This document shows positions 1-8,084 of a stretch of DNA of 19,328 nucleotides, one piece after another. How positions within the stretch are numbered: the first letter of the stretch is position 1; every line of letters starts with the position of its first letter. This stretch comes from an uncultured Oscillospiraceae bacterium (lineage in GTDB: Bacteria > Bacillota > Clostridia > Oscillospirales > Acutalibacteraceae). The stretch covers positions 1-19,328 of the forward strand of contig CAJUPK010000031.1 in NCBI GenBank assembly GCA_910588415.1, read 5' to 3'. The translations under genes and the position numbers were made by a program. The notes beneath the pieces are model-generated. The model saw only the letters and a list, made by a program, of their open reading frames with translations, did not search any database and was not told where the DNA came from.

Positions 1-4
1 GTTA

Positions 5-38
5 GTGACTGGAGTTCAGACGTGTGCTCTTCCGATCT
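5..38 (+). other. Illumina TruSeq read-2 adapter (assembly contamination)
   Basis: These 34 bases match the Illumina TruSeq indexed-adapter (read 2 / P7 side) sequence, beginning GTGACTGGAGTTC and ending GCTCTTCCGATCT. They sit at the very start of the window in primer orientation, so insert DNA should begin at base 39. Bases 1-4 (GTTA) would then be the last bases of the sample index. This is not biological sequence. The match is from memory, but the sequence is highly distinctive. Confidence 0.97.
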
Positions 39-56
39 AAATCCCGCGGATAGATA

Positions 57-97
57 AAAGAACCACCCCCCGGAAACCTTCCGGGGGGTGGTTCTTT
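57..97 (-). terminator. Rho-independent terminator of the SLH surface-protein gene
   Basis: A perfect 19-bp inverted repeat (57-75 and 79-97) has a 3-base loop and a GC-rich core (ACCCCCCGG / CCGGGGGGT). On the minus strand it lies 22 bases beyond the stop codon of the SLH gene and ends in a T-rich stretch (TTCTTTTAT). The stem is A/T-flanked on both sides, so it may also stop transcripts arriving from the left. Confidence 0.9.
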
Positions 98-118
98 GTG
101 CTTTAATTTTGTCTTACA

Positions 119-3100
119 TTAAGGGATAATCAAGCCGGGCTTCTTCCATGCGTCAGGGATAACTACAGTGATGGTGGGGGTATCATCTGGCGCCCCTGTA
201 ACCCGAACACTGACTGACAGGGGGTTATCCATGCGGGCATTGTAGCCAGCATCAGAAATACCGGGGAAGAAAATGGCAGAGGAACCAGAAGGACTCTTCT
301 CATTGAGAGCTGGATCCGAAAAGCGAATCGTAAAGCTAGTGGCCTGTTGAGGTTTATCTACTTTAGCTGTCGTAACTATGCTAACACCTGGACTAATGGT
401 TTCAACGATATTGGATGAGCACACGAATATAGTTGGGTCTGGCTCTTTGGCGTTGGTTATCTTAGAAAGTGTCTGTTGTCCATTGATACCCTCCTTCAGA
501 TACCACAAAGGCTCGTTAAAGGTAAGCACTAGATCGCCCTCTACATACCAACGCTTGTCGGTAGTATCATAGGTAGCATGAAGCGTGTTGTTCACCGAAT
601 CAATCACAGGCGCTTCATCGTCTGTTACCTGGAAGGGATACGTGGCTCGGAAAGCGTCGCCAGAACCCACGGGGCTGCGGCCAACCACCAGGAAGGCGTA
701 ATTAACGCCGGGGGTCAGCTCCCAGTCTTTCGCGCACTGTATCACCACAGAACCCTTGGCAGACACTGTCACCGTGCCAACGCCCAGAATAGAAGAGCTG
801 TTGGGTGTAGAAGTGCGGATATAGTCTGCGATATCATCCTTGGTTATAGTTGCGCCATCCTTCAAATCATAGCAGTCAAACCAGGAACCTGCAGACTCTG
901 TGCCAGAGGTGACGTTTTTGCCCATTGCCTCATATACCTTCATTGGGCCAGAAGTCGGTTCAGGCAGCCCAGAGCCATCGGGGACTTTCAATTCGATTTC
1001 CTCCTTAATAACCTTATCCATGGCAGTGTCGGAGTAGGGCACAATCATGTAGTCCACAACTGCCTCAATATTGCTGGATATGGTTACATTAGAGCCGCTG
1101 GTGCGCAGGGTGATAATAGGCCGGGTGATGGGCTTGGTGGTGAACTGGTATACCTTCACCTCGGAAAGTACGCCGGAGGCCCCCTGTGTAACGATATAGA
1201 AGTAATACGTGGTTTCAGGAGCCAGGCCGTCTATCTGCAAAGGCTCGTCAGCAATGCCGATGTCTTGGCTGCCGGTTTTCAGATAGGGGCTGTTCAGGCC
1301 AGTGCCCCGGGGGTTCATGATATTCAGGCTGTTGGGGTATACGAACTTGTACCGCTCAACCGTTTCCCCAGGGTCTGTGGTCATAGTCTTGCCATTGGGC
1401 TTGCCTGCGTCGGTGGAGTCATAGTCCGAATCCGGCTGACCGTCGGTGGTAGTTACTCCCGCGCCGCTGGTGGCAATGTATTTTTCCAGAATATCCATCG
1501 ATATGCTGGAATGGTTTGCGTCGCTGGGTGCGGATACAGCGGCGCCCGTGGTTTTATCCACAGGGGAGAGCACATAGAACACAGTGCCCGGCCGGTCTAG
1601 CTGCAGGGTAGCCGTCACACCGTTGTCGGTGGGCTCAAACCGGGGGGTATCGTTCGCCAGTTGGGGCGCTTTTCCGTCTGAGAACTGCTTGGTGAGCTGC
1701 CGCTCTGGCCTTTCCAAATCCTTGGGCATGGTGATTTCCGTGACATTGTTCTTGTTGTTGATTACATTGTCAAATGCGGAAGCGGTGGTCAGGCTGTTGG
1801 CCAGGTTGCCCAATGTACTGGCCGAGCCAGTCACATAGGTCACCTGTCCGTTGACAAGCTCACTGAACGTAGAGCGGGTGGTGTTGTTGCCAATGCGCAC
1901 AAAGTGCAGGGCATACTCAAACACCTGGTCTTCTGCGTCATTCAGGCCGCAGCCCGTGCCGCCAGCTTTATAGGGCTCGTTGATATAGTGGAATTCCGTG
2001 CCGCCCAAGTAGCGGATAACGCTGGCGCCCCGCAGGCTGGTGGCATTGTCCGGCACCGAGATGGACACCGTCTTGCCAGGACCGCCTACCTGGGTCCAGG
2101 GATCGTCCACAGCGCCCTTCACCCGGGTAAACAGCTCAAACTCCACAGAGGTGTCAAACCAGAACAGCATATCCCAGTAGATGCCGTCCGCCGTGGTGCT
2201 GGTAGAGCGGGGCTCCGCGGTAAAGGCAATGTCAATGGGAATCTGGTCTGTAGGCTCGTCGTCGTCGCCGTTGGACTCGATGGGCTTAGAGGTATCGATG
2301 ACCCCGCCCGTGGTCTCGTAGGCCTTCAGGGTCAGGCCGCCCTCAAAGTTGCCGATGATGACCTGGGCGGAGACCGTGGTGAAGGTGGGCAGAGTGGTGG
2401 GACTCATGGGGTTGTGCAGCTCCGATTCGTCGGCAATGTTCTTCAGCTGGAAGTAGTAGCTGGCGCCGCTCTGCAGGTTCAGGGCAGAGATGGTGTGGTC
2501 CGCGCTGTTGCGGAAGCTGACCACCAGCTTGGCTCCCTCTTTAAACACCTGCACATTGCGGTAGTCCACGGTCCAGTCCGCAGAGCTGTCCGAGGAGACG
2601 CGCTCGGCCACTGGCTTGTGGCTGGTGTAGTCGTACAGCACAATCATGTCCCGCAAAGCGCTGGTAAACAGGTTCTCGGCAATCCGGGTCTCCTCGCTGG
2701 AGGGGTCGGTCTTTTTGGCCTGCACATAGTTGTTATACAGGTTCAGCAGCACCGGGTCCTCATAGGGCGGAAGGCTGGAGCCACTGGGCTGTTTATAGCG
2801 GATGTCCTCGCTGAACACAATGTCAATGGTAGAATCCGCGTAGGGAGTGGTGGGGCTGTCCTCTGGGCAGCTCTCAAACTCCTGGGTGGCGGTGGGGGGC
2901 GTCTGGTCCAGAGTATGGGCGCTGAACTTGCGCACCGGGTCCGAGTAGTTCCCGGCAGTGTCTACCGCCACATAGTAGATATCGTAGGCGCTCTCCTTGG
3001 TCAGGCCGGACACTGTAATGTTAAAGTCCACATTGGCTTTGGCGCTGACCTTTCCGTTCTTAAAGCCGTTCAGGCCGTTGATGACCTGCAGCTTGGCGTA

Positions 3101-5401
3101 GTCGCTGCTCAAAAAGGCCGGGTCTGTGGAGGACATGCCGTCCTTGGGCACAGGGTACTCCGCGCCGTTGTCCACAGCCACCCAGTAGACAGTGCCTGCC
3201 TCGTTCAAGGAGTTGGTCAGGCGCACAGAGGTGGCCTGGGTAGCGGTCTGCACCATCTCGTCCAGGTTAAACTGGGGCGGGGTGATGTCCTTGGTGCGCA
3301 CCGTGTGCTTGGTGATCTGGGAGCTCTGGGAGCCGTCCGCGTCGGTCAGCCACAGGTACAGGTCATACTCCGAGTTCTCCTCCACCTCGCCCAAGCGGTC
3401 CACCGCGTCGTCCAGGTTCAGGTCTATTTCGTTGACCTTAAAGCTGTCCATGGTGTTTTTGATGAGATGGATCCGGCCAAAGCCGTAGGGGTCCACAAAA
3501 GAGCCGGACAGGAATTCGCTGGTCTGGGGCTGGGTGCTGCCCTTGGCCAAAAGCACATAGTACAGGTCGCAGCTCTTGCTGGCCATAACAGTGGCCTGCA
3601 CGTCTACAATCTCAGAGAAGTCCATGTCCGCGTTTTGACTGTTCCGGGTAGGCGTGCGGTCCGCAAAGGTGGGGAAGCCTGCCGTCATAGCGGGAACACT
3701 GCCGTCCGGGGTCAAAATCTTCTGGGCCTTTACAGGGCTGCGCCGGCCGTGGGCGTCCACCAGCAGGGCAGAGAGATAATAGGTGCCGCCCGGCTCCATG
3801 CCGGTGACGCGGACGTCATACTCTGTGTTGGAGGCCTCTGCGTTGATATTGCCAAACTGCAGCAGGCCAGAGCCGTATTCAGAGGGGGAAATCAGGTTTT
3901 CCGCGTCCGCATCCCCCAGGGGGCCTATAGCGGCGTTGGTCAGGGCCCAATAGATGGTGCCCGCCTTGTTGACGGAGAAGTAGCCGTCAGCAGTGGTGGG
4001 GGCAATATTTTTAGCCTTGGGATAGCCCTGCAGCAGCCGCGGGTCAGAGGAGATCTCCTTGGCTATCTCCGAGTCCACATTGGTCATGTCTTTAATCTGG
4101 GTGATCACACCCGGGCGCACCTCCACCTTGTCTGGCAGAATGTCACAAGAGCTGCCGTTAGTGCTTACATACAGGTGGCCAATGTCGCCGGAGCCAGTGA
4201 TGTCCGTGGCGGTATCCAGGTTGATACGGTCCACTTCCGCGTTGATGTCCAGCACCAGGTGAGAGCCAGGGGCCTTCTCATCCACTGTGATGGAGGTGAC
4301 GCTGCCCACGCCCGTGTCGCCCACTGTCAGGGTAGAGCCAGGGGTGCGGTTCACCACGTCCTTCATGTTGCCGGCAATGGTAAAGACCGCTCCGTCCTGG
4401 GCCTCCAAGGATACGTTGCGCAGGCCCTTGGTGTTGTCCCGCACATCGTCCTGTATGTAGGCGGAGGAGCGTACAATGGTCTCTGGAATATTGGTGGCGC
4501 CAAAGGACCGCAGGGAGACATACTGTCCGGTGGCTGGGTCTATCTGCAGTTTTTGGGCTTCCACATTGTTCAGGATAATACTGGCCTCGCCGGTTTCGCT
4601 TTCACCGCCGCCAGCCACTACAATGCGGCCCAGTACCCGCACATTGTCCAAAATCACGTCGCCCAGGGCCACGCCGCCGGTCAGGTACAGGTCGCCGGCA
4701 ATCACAGTGTCCCGCAGGGTGACCTTCTGGGTGTTGATAGTCACGTTGCCAAACACGCCGCCCAGGCTGTGCTCTCCCTGGGTGTGGATCAGGTTGCCCA
4801 CGCCAATGGAGAGCATTTTGGCAACCTCGCCCCGGGTCACGCTGCGGCCGGGCTTAAAGCTGCCGTCTGCCAGGCCGCATATAATGCCAGAGAGCACCGC
4901 GGACCGCACATAGGGAGTGCTCCAGGGGTTAAACTCCCGGCCGTCCGTAAACTCGGTAACCTCGCCCGCGCTCTGGTCAAAGCGCAGGGAACGGGCAATC
5001 AGCACCAGGGCCTGCTCTCGGGTAACAGGCTGGTAGGGAGAGGCCTTGGTGGGGGAGGTGCCGTTAAGGATGCCCTCCGTATAGGCAGTGGCAATGTCCG
5101 CATAGAACCAATCCCCTGGGCGCACATCCGTAAAGGGGATGGGACCGGTGCGGGTAAAGCCAAAGGCCCGGTTGAGCATGGCCGCCATTTCGGCCCGGGT
5201 GAGAGGACGGTCCTCGCCCATAGAGCCGTCTGCGTACCCCTTCATAACGCCCCAGCTCTGGAGTTTGTCCACATGGGCGCTGGCCCAGTGGGCGGCAGAG
5301 GCCTGGGGAGAGGCGGGCTGCAGCGGCAGGGCGCCCAGCATAAGCAGGGCGCACAGCAGAAAGGCGGTGAGCCGTTTCAGGTTTTTAGAAAATGTATACA
5401 T
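119..5401 (-). CDS. Secreted SLH-domain surface protein with Ig/Fn3-like modules
   Basis: This 1760-residue protein is predicted to be exported and held on the cell wall. Residues 1-36 form a signal peptide (basic start, hydrophobic core LLCALLMLGAL, cleavage after ASA). Three SLH domains follow at about 37-82, 90-141 and 151-200, with TRAE-type motifs at 68-71 (TRAE), 127-130 (TREQ) and 189-192 (TRGE). SLH domains bind pyruvylated secondary wall polymer. About 215-400 is rich in short V/I/D/G beta-strand repeats that look beta-helical. The remainder is a chain of diverged Ig/Fn3-like modules marked by AGTIYWAL, AGTVYWVAV and PGTVFYVLS. It starts at ATG with AAAGGGA 5 nt upstream. The last roughly 325-350 codons are AT-richer than the rest. 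It could be a major S-layer protein or a large adhesin. SLH anchoring is near certain, but the exact role is unknown. Confidence 0.9.
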   Translation of the reverse strand: MYTFSKNLKRLTAFLLCALLMLGALPLQPASPQASAAHWASAHVDKLQSWGVMKGYADGSMGEDRPLTRAEMAAMLNRAFGFTRTGPIPFTDVRPGDWFYADIATAYTEGILNGTSPTKASPYQPVTREQALVLIARSLRFDQSAGEVTEFTDGREFNPWSTPYVRSAVLSGIICGLADGSFKPGRSVTRGEVAKMLSIGVGNLIHTQGEHSLGGVFGNVTINTQKVTLRDTVIAGDLYLTGGVALGDVILDNVRVLGRIVVAGGGESETGEASIILNNVEAQKLQIDPATGQYVSLRSFGATNIPETIVRSSAYIQDDVRDNTKGLRNVSLEAQDGAVFTIAGNMKDVVNRTPGSTLTVGDTGVGSVTSITVDEKAPGSHLVLDINAEVDRINLDTATDITGSGDIGHLYVSTNGSSCDILPDKVEVRPGVITQIKDMTNVDSEIAKEISSDPRLLQGYPKAKNIAPTTADGYFSVNKAGTIYWALTNAAIGPLGDADAENLISPSEYGSGLLQFGNINAEASNTEYDVRVTGMEPGGTYYLSALLVDAHGRRSPVKAQKILTPDGSVPAMTAGFPTFADRTPTRNSQNADMDFSEIVDVQATVMASKSCDLYYVLLAKGSTQPQTSEFLSGSFVDPYGFGRIHLIKNTMDSFKVNEIDLNLDDAVDRLGEVEENSEYDLYLWLTDADGSQSSQITKHTVRTKDITPPQFNLDEMVQTATQATSVRLTNSLNEAGTVYWVAVDNGAEYPVPKDGMSSTDPAFLSSDYAKLQVINGLNGFKNGKVSAKANVDFNITVSGLTKESAYDIYYVAVDTAGNYSDPVRKFSAHTLDQTPPTATQEFESCPEDSPTTPYADSTIDIVFSEDIRYKQPSGSSLPPYEDPVLLNLYNNYVQAKKTDPSSEETRIAENLFTSALRDMIVLYDYTSHKPVAERVSSDSSADWTVDYRNVQVFKEGAKLVVSFRNSADHTISALNLQSGASYYFQLKNIADESELHNPMSPTTLPTFTTVSAQVIIGNFEGGLTLKAYETTGGVIDTSKPIESNGDDDEPTDQIPIDIAFTAEPRSTSTTADGIYWDMLFWFDTSVEFELFTRVKGAVDDPWTQVGGPGKTVSISVPDNATSLRGASVIRYLGGTEFHYINEPYKAGGTGCGLNDAEDQVFEYALHFVRIGNNTTRSTFSELVNGQVTYVTGSASTLGNLANSLTTASAFDNVINNKNNVTEITMPKDLERPERQLTKQFSDGKAPQLANDTPRFEPTDNGVTATLQLDRPGTVFYVLSPVDKTTGAAVSAPSDANHSSISMDILEKYIATSGAGVTTTDGQPDSDYDSTDAGKPNGKTMTTDPGETVERYKFVYPNSLNIMNPRGTGLNSPYLKTGSQDIGIADEPLQIDGLAPETTYYFYIVTQGASGVLSEVKVYQFTTKPITRPIITLRTSGSNVTISSNIEAVVDYMIVPYSDTAMDKVIKEEIELKVPDGSGLPEPTSGPMKVYEAMGKNVTSGTESAGSWFDCYDLKDGATITKDDIADYIRTSTPNSSSILGVGTVTVSAKGSVVIQCAKDWELTPGVNYAFLVVGRSPVGSGDAFRATYPFQVTDDEAPVIDSVNNTLHATYDTTDKRWYVEGDLVLTFNEPLWYLKEGINGQQTLSKITNAKEPDPTIFVCSSNIVETISPGVSIVTTAKVDKPQQATSFTIRFSDPALNEKSPSGSSAIFFPGISDAGYNARMDNPLSVSVRVTGAPDDTPTITVVIPDAWKKPGLIIP

Positions 5402-5415
5402 AGCAGTCCCTTTCT

Positions 5416-5469
5416 CCAGAGCCTGCCCTGGCCAGCCAAATAGCGGAGCAGGGTGAAACTAGGCTCTGG
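5416..5469 (-). promoter_or_regulatory. Hairpin in the SLH-gene leader next to the ribosome binding site
   Basis: A perfect 9-bp inverted repeat (5416-5424 CCAGAGCCT with 5461-5469 AGGCTCTGG) encloses a second 5-bp stem (5426-5430 with 5449-5453). In the minus-strand mRNA the hairpin ends only 2 nt before the AAAGGGA ribosome binding site. It could stabilise the mRNA or limit ribosome access. The pairing is seen in the sequence; the function is inferred. Confidence 0.5.
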
Positions 5470-5622
5470 GCTGTTCAGAATGATGTGTATAAACGGGCAG
5501 GCAGCGGCCGGAAGAGCCTGGCCGTGCCAGCAGGGCCGGTTAAAACAGGGAAGCGGCAGCCCTCCTTTCTTAAAAAACTACTTGCGTGGAATGTGCAAAA
5601 CAAAACATATAGGATTTGCTGG

Positions 5623-5628
5623 ATTATA
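5623..5628 (-). promoter_or_regulatory. Possible -10 box for the SLH gene
   Basis: The minus strand reads a perfect TATAAT here, about 220 bases before the SLH start, in an AT-rich stretch. No good -35 box lies 16-18 bases upstream (CCAGAA at 17). If it is used, the mRNA has a leader of roughly 215 nt. Long leaders are common for S-layer genes. Confidence 0.35.
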
Positions 5629-5704
5629 AGCATATTTTATTCCATTTCTGGAAAAAAAGCAACGGGCCAGCGGGATTTACCAGAACTTTCCAGGGGCGTC
5701 CCCG

Positions 5705-6325
5705 TCAGCGGCGCAGGCGCTGCATGGACTTTAGCTGCACGTTGAAAACCGCCTCCCGGATCATGCTCTCCTGTTCGTTGAGCAGGGAGAGGAACTTGGC
5801 CGCGTAAAAGAAGGTGCCATCTCCCTCGTCCCGCTGGCGCAGCAGCTGGCAGGGAAGCAGCAGAGGGGCCGTGCGGGTAATGGGGATCACCACCTCCAGC
5901 TGGCTGCCCACCGCAAACTGGCCTTGGGAGAAAAAGCTGATGCCCCCGCAGCTCAGGTCGTTGGCCTGGGCGGTCCAGCGGCCCGGGGTGCCGTCCGTGG
6001 GGTAGAGGAAGGTCTCAAAGTCCACGGGCATCCGCAGGTTTTCCCGCACCTCGCTGCCGGTCAGGTTCCGCAGGGTCTCCATAATCACCATGTCTCCCCG
6101 GCGCTGTATCACATGGCCCAGCCGGGGGGACATGGTCTCGTCCGCGGGAACAATCTGTACGTGCTCGGTGTTGACCACATCCAGGATGTTGCCCTCAAAT
6201 ATGGTAATCTGCAGGTTCATCCCTTCCGGCGGTCCTTCCATAGATCCCCGGGCCAGCACCCGGGCGGTGTTGCTGTCCAGCAGCACGCAGACATTTTTTG
6301 GTTTGTTTTTCTTAAATAAAGCCAT
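5705..6325 (-). CDS. PilZ-domain c-di-GMP receptor protein
   Basis: This 206-residue cytosolic protein is predicted to bind the second messenger c-di-GMP. Both PilZ signature motifs are present: R94-x3-R98 (RENLR) and D123-x-S125-x-x-G128 (DLSCGG), followed by the beta-barrel pattern of the domain. The first 90 residues also look beta-rich and resemble the flanking domain of YcgR-type flagellar brakes, though that comparison is by eye. ATG has GGAGGAGGAG 6 nt upstream. The upstream FlhB-like gene stops at the base directly before this ATG, so translation is probably coupled. The flagellar neighbours suggest a role in c-di-GMP control of motility or export, which is inference. The PilZ call is firm. 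Confidence 0.88.
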   Translation of the reverse strand: MALFKKNKPKNVCVLLDSNTARVLARGSMEGPPEGMNLQITIFEGNILDVVNTEHVQIVPADETMSPRLGHVIQRRGDMVIMETLRNLTGSEVRENLRMPVDFETFLYPTDGTPGRWTAQANDLSCGGISFFSQGQFAVGSQLEVVIPITRTAPLLLPCQLLRQRDEGDGTFFYAAKFLSLLNEQESMIREAVFNVQLKSMQRLRR

Positions 6326-6676
6326 TTATGACTCCTCCTCCGTTTCGCTGGGGGCAGGCCGCGCCTGGTTCTTGCGGCGGCCGGGCCCCTGCCTGTCAAA
6401 GTCGAAATTTAAAAAGTATACATAGATCTCCACCACGGCCCGGTAAAGCTCTTCCGGGATTTCCTGCCCCAGGTTCAGCTGGGAGAGGATGGTGGCCAGG
6501 GAGTTGTCCTCGTAAATGGGAACCCCGTTTTCCTGGGCCACGTCCAAAATCTTCTCCGCCAGGTATCCCATGCCCGAGGCCACAATGACCGGGGCGGAGT
6601 CGCTGACGCCATACTGCAGGGCCACGGCCCGCTGGCGGGGGGGCCGGCTCTCTTGGTCAGACCTTGACATCGACAC
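6326..6676 (-). CDS. Free-standing FlhB C-terminal-like (EscU/YscU/HrcU-type) protein
   Basis: This 116-residue protein matches the cytoplasmic switch domain of FlhB, the type III export component that changes substrate class when the hook is complete. Family features at about residues 17-90 are AVALQYG, PVIVASGMGYLAEKI, ENGVPIYED, LATILSQL and GQEIPEELYRAVVEIYVYF. The membrane half of FlhB is absent, and so is the NPTH autocleavage motif (PPRQR stands before AVAL). This corresponds to the B. subtilis YlqH type. The start is GTG at 6676, 9 nt after GGAGG; ATG at 6670 is the alternative. The first 20 bases overlap the FliK-like gene. The C-tail is charged and probably disordered. The fold assignment is firm; the cellular role is not established. 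Confidence 0.85.
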   Translation of the reverse strand: MSMSRSDQESRPPRQRAVALQYGVSDSAPVIVASGMGYLAEKILDVAQENGVPIYEDNSLATILSQLNLGQEIPEELYRAVVEIYVYFLNFDFDRQGPGRRKNQARPAPSETEEES

Positions 6677-8084
6677 CGCTTTTCACCTCCTGGAACAGCG
6701 TTGGAAACGCGTCTGAAATATTCATGGGCTGGCGCATGGCCGATACCCGCACATCGCCGGGGGACAGGCCGTTGCGCTGCAAAATCTCGGTCAGGTCCCG
6801 GGACACGTCCCCGGAAAAGGCGGCCACCTGCCGGGGGCAGGAGACCTGCAGGGAGGTGCGGCCGCCGCTGCTGTCAATCACCAGGTCAAAGGCGCCCAGT
6901 CCCTCTATATCCATTTTAATCAGCAGCCGGGGGGCGGGGGCTTCCCGGCCGCCGCTGTGCTGGGCGTCTGGGTCCACCCACATCTCGGAGAACACCGCCC
7001 GGTCCTCCCACTGGAAGGGCAGCAGCAGGTGCTGCAGGGGCATATACACGCTCTCGTTGATGAGAATGGAGGACATCAGGTTGCGGAAGACCTCCTGCCC
7101 GGCCGTGCCCCCCTCTCCCCGCAGGGAGCGCTGGGCCAGCTGGGTAAAGCGCTCGGCAAAGCTGTCCGACTTGGCGGCCCGGGCATACTCTGTGTCGTTA
7201 AGCAGCCGGAGAATGTCCTCGTCAGAGAGCTGGCTCAGGTCCCCTTTGAAGATGTTGTAATTGCCCAGGTGGCGGAAGGTCTGCACCAGCTCCTTTTCGC
7301 CGCCGTTTTCATAGCGGACCATATCCAGGGTCAGCAGGGACAGCAGGCTGCGGGCCATGCCATGGTCATGGGTGCGGCGCACATAGTCAGAGATCAGAGG
7401 GAACACCTGGTTGCGCAGAATGTCCAGATTGCCCTGCCGGTCCCCGGCGGCAACCCCGTTTTCCATGCGCCCGGCCATCTCCGTCAGCTGGTTGGCCCAG
7501 TGGGAGGGCAGAGAGCGGGTCATGTCCTGCAGGGTGCGCAGCATCCGGGTCTCCAGGTGGCCGGTAGAGGAGTAGTCGCTGTACTGCCGCAGAAACTGCA
7601 GGATCTCTGTGCGGAAAACCTGGGAGTTGGAGGTGTTGTAGGCGTTGCGAAGGGCGGAGAACAGCGCCCCGCCAAAGCGCAGGCCGCTTTGCAGCTGTCC
7701 CTGCAGAAACTGGGTCAGCTGGGCCTCGTCCATATTAAGAAATTCCAGAAAGCCATGCAGCTCCTGGGCCAGCCCCGGGGTGATGCCCGAGGAGACCTGC
7801 AGGCCCTGGCCCTGCAAAAGGCGCAGAAAGGCCGACGCCGTATCGGGGGCGTTGGCCAGGCGCTGGAGAAAGGTCAGGAAGTTCGACTCGTACCGCATTC
7901 GATGGGAGACCGAGGCGTCCCCGGCGTGCTGCTGGTCGGAGCGCTGGTCCCCCCGCATGACCCGGTTGGGGTCCACCACGTTCTGGATGTTGGTGTTGGG
8001 GTCTTGGGGATTGATGGGCTGGTTCCGGTTGCCGGCGTTGTCATACCCCGGGACCGGGTTGGTTGGGCGCAAGATTTCAGGCAT
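6657..8084 (-). CDS. FliK-like protein (hook-length-control C-terminal domain)
   Basis: This is a protein of about 475 residues. The first 60 or so are Asn/Gln/Pro-rich and probably disordered. A long helical region follows at about 65-345. The C-terminal 100 residues resemble the FliK substrate-switching domain: LLIKMDIEGLGAFDLVI, TSLQVSC, a helix ending in LTEILQRNGLSPGDVRV, then a short tail. FliK's C-domain contacts the FlhB C-domain, and the next gene is an FlhB C-like protein, which supports the call. The pair resembles the ylqG-ylqH arrangement of Bacillus. ATG at 8084 lies 10 nt from AGGAG; GTG at 8090 (4 nt) is the alternative. It is the first gene of the minus-strand unit. Whether it is the hook ruler itself or a paralogue cannot be decided here. 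Confidence 0.65.
   Translation of the reverse strand: MPEILRPTNPVPGYDNAGNRNQPINPQDPNTNIQNVVDPNRVMRGDQRSDQQHAGDASVSHRMRYESNFLTFLQRLANAPDTASAFLRLLQGQGLQVSSGITPGLAQELHGFLEFLNMDEAQLTQFLQGQLQSGLRFGGALFSALRNAYNTSNSQVFRTEILQFLRQYSDYSSTGHLETRMLRTLQDMTRSLPSHWANQLTEMAGRMENGVAAGDRQGNLDILRNQVFPLISDYVRRTHDHGMARSLLSLLTLDMVRYENGGEKELVQTFRHLGNYNIFKGDLSQLSDEDILRLLNDTEYARAAKSDSFAERFTQLAQRSLRGEGGTAGQEVFRNLMSSILINESVYMPLQHLLLPFQWEDRAVFSEMWVDPDAQHSGGREAPAPRLLIKMDIEGLGAFDLVIDSSGGRTSLQVSCPRQVAAFSGDVSRDLTEILQRNGLSPGDVRVSAMRQPMNISDAFPTLFQEVKSGVDVKV

Larger units (their letters stand above)
5402..5704. other. Intergenic gap between the PilZ and SLH genes (leader region)
   Basis: This 303-base gap holds no convincing gene. 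On the minus strand it contains a T-run (5652-5658), a possible -10 box, an AAAGGAGGG stretch near 5560-5570 with no start codon suitably spaced after it, and the leader hairpin at 5416-5469. I found no clear rho-independent terminator for the PilZ gene; only a short GGGGCGTCCCC repeat lies just past its stop. Read-through from the upstream operon into the SLH gene therefore cannot be excluded. I looked for c-di-GMP riboswitch landmarks and did not find them. Confidence 0.6.

Noticed and set aside
1904..5443. Very long plus-strand open frame (1179 codons) opposite the SLH gene
   Set aside because: Its composition (Gly/His/Val/Gln-rich, no recognisable domain) is what antisense of a GC-rich gene gives. 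The minus strand has signal peptide, SLH domains, SD and terminator.
5402..5616. c-di-GMP riboswitch in the SLH leader
   Set aside because: This was suggested by the PilZ neighbour, but I could not find the conserved core segments of the class I aptamer.
6739..6746. GCCGATAC, a sigma-28-like -10 core on the plus strand
   Set aside because: It lies inside the minus-strand FliK-like gene, with no plus-strand gene downstream and no checked -35. Taken as chance.
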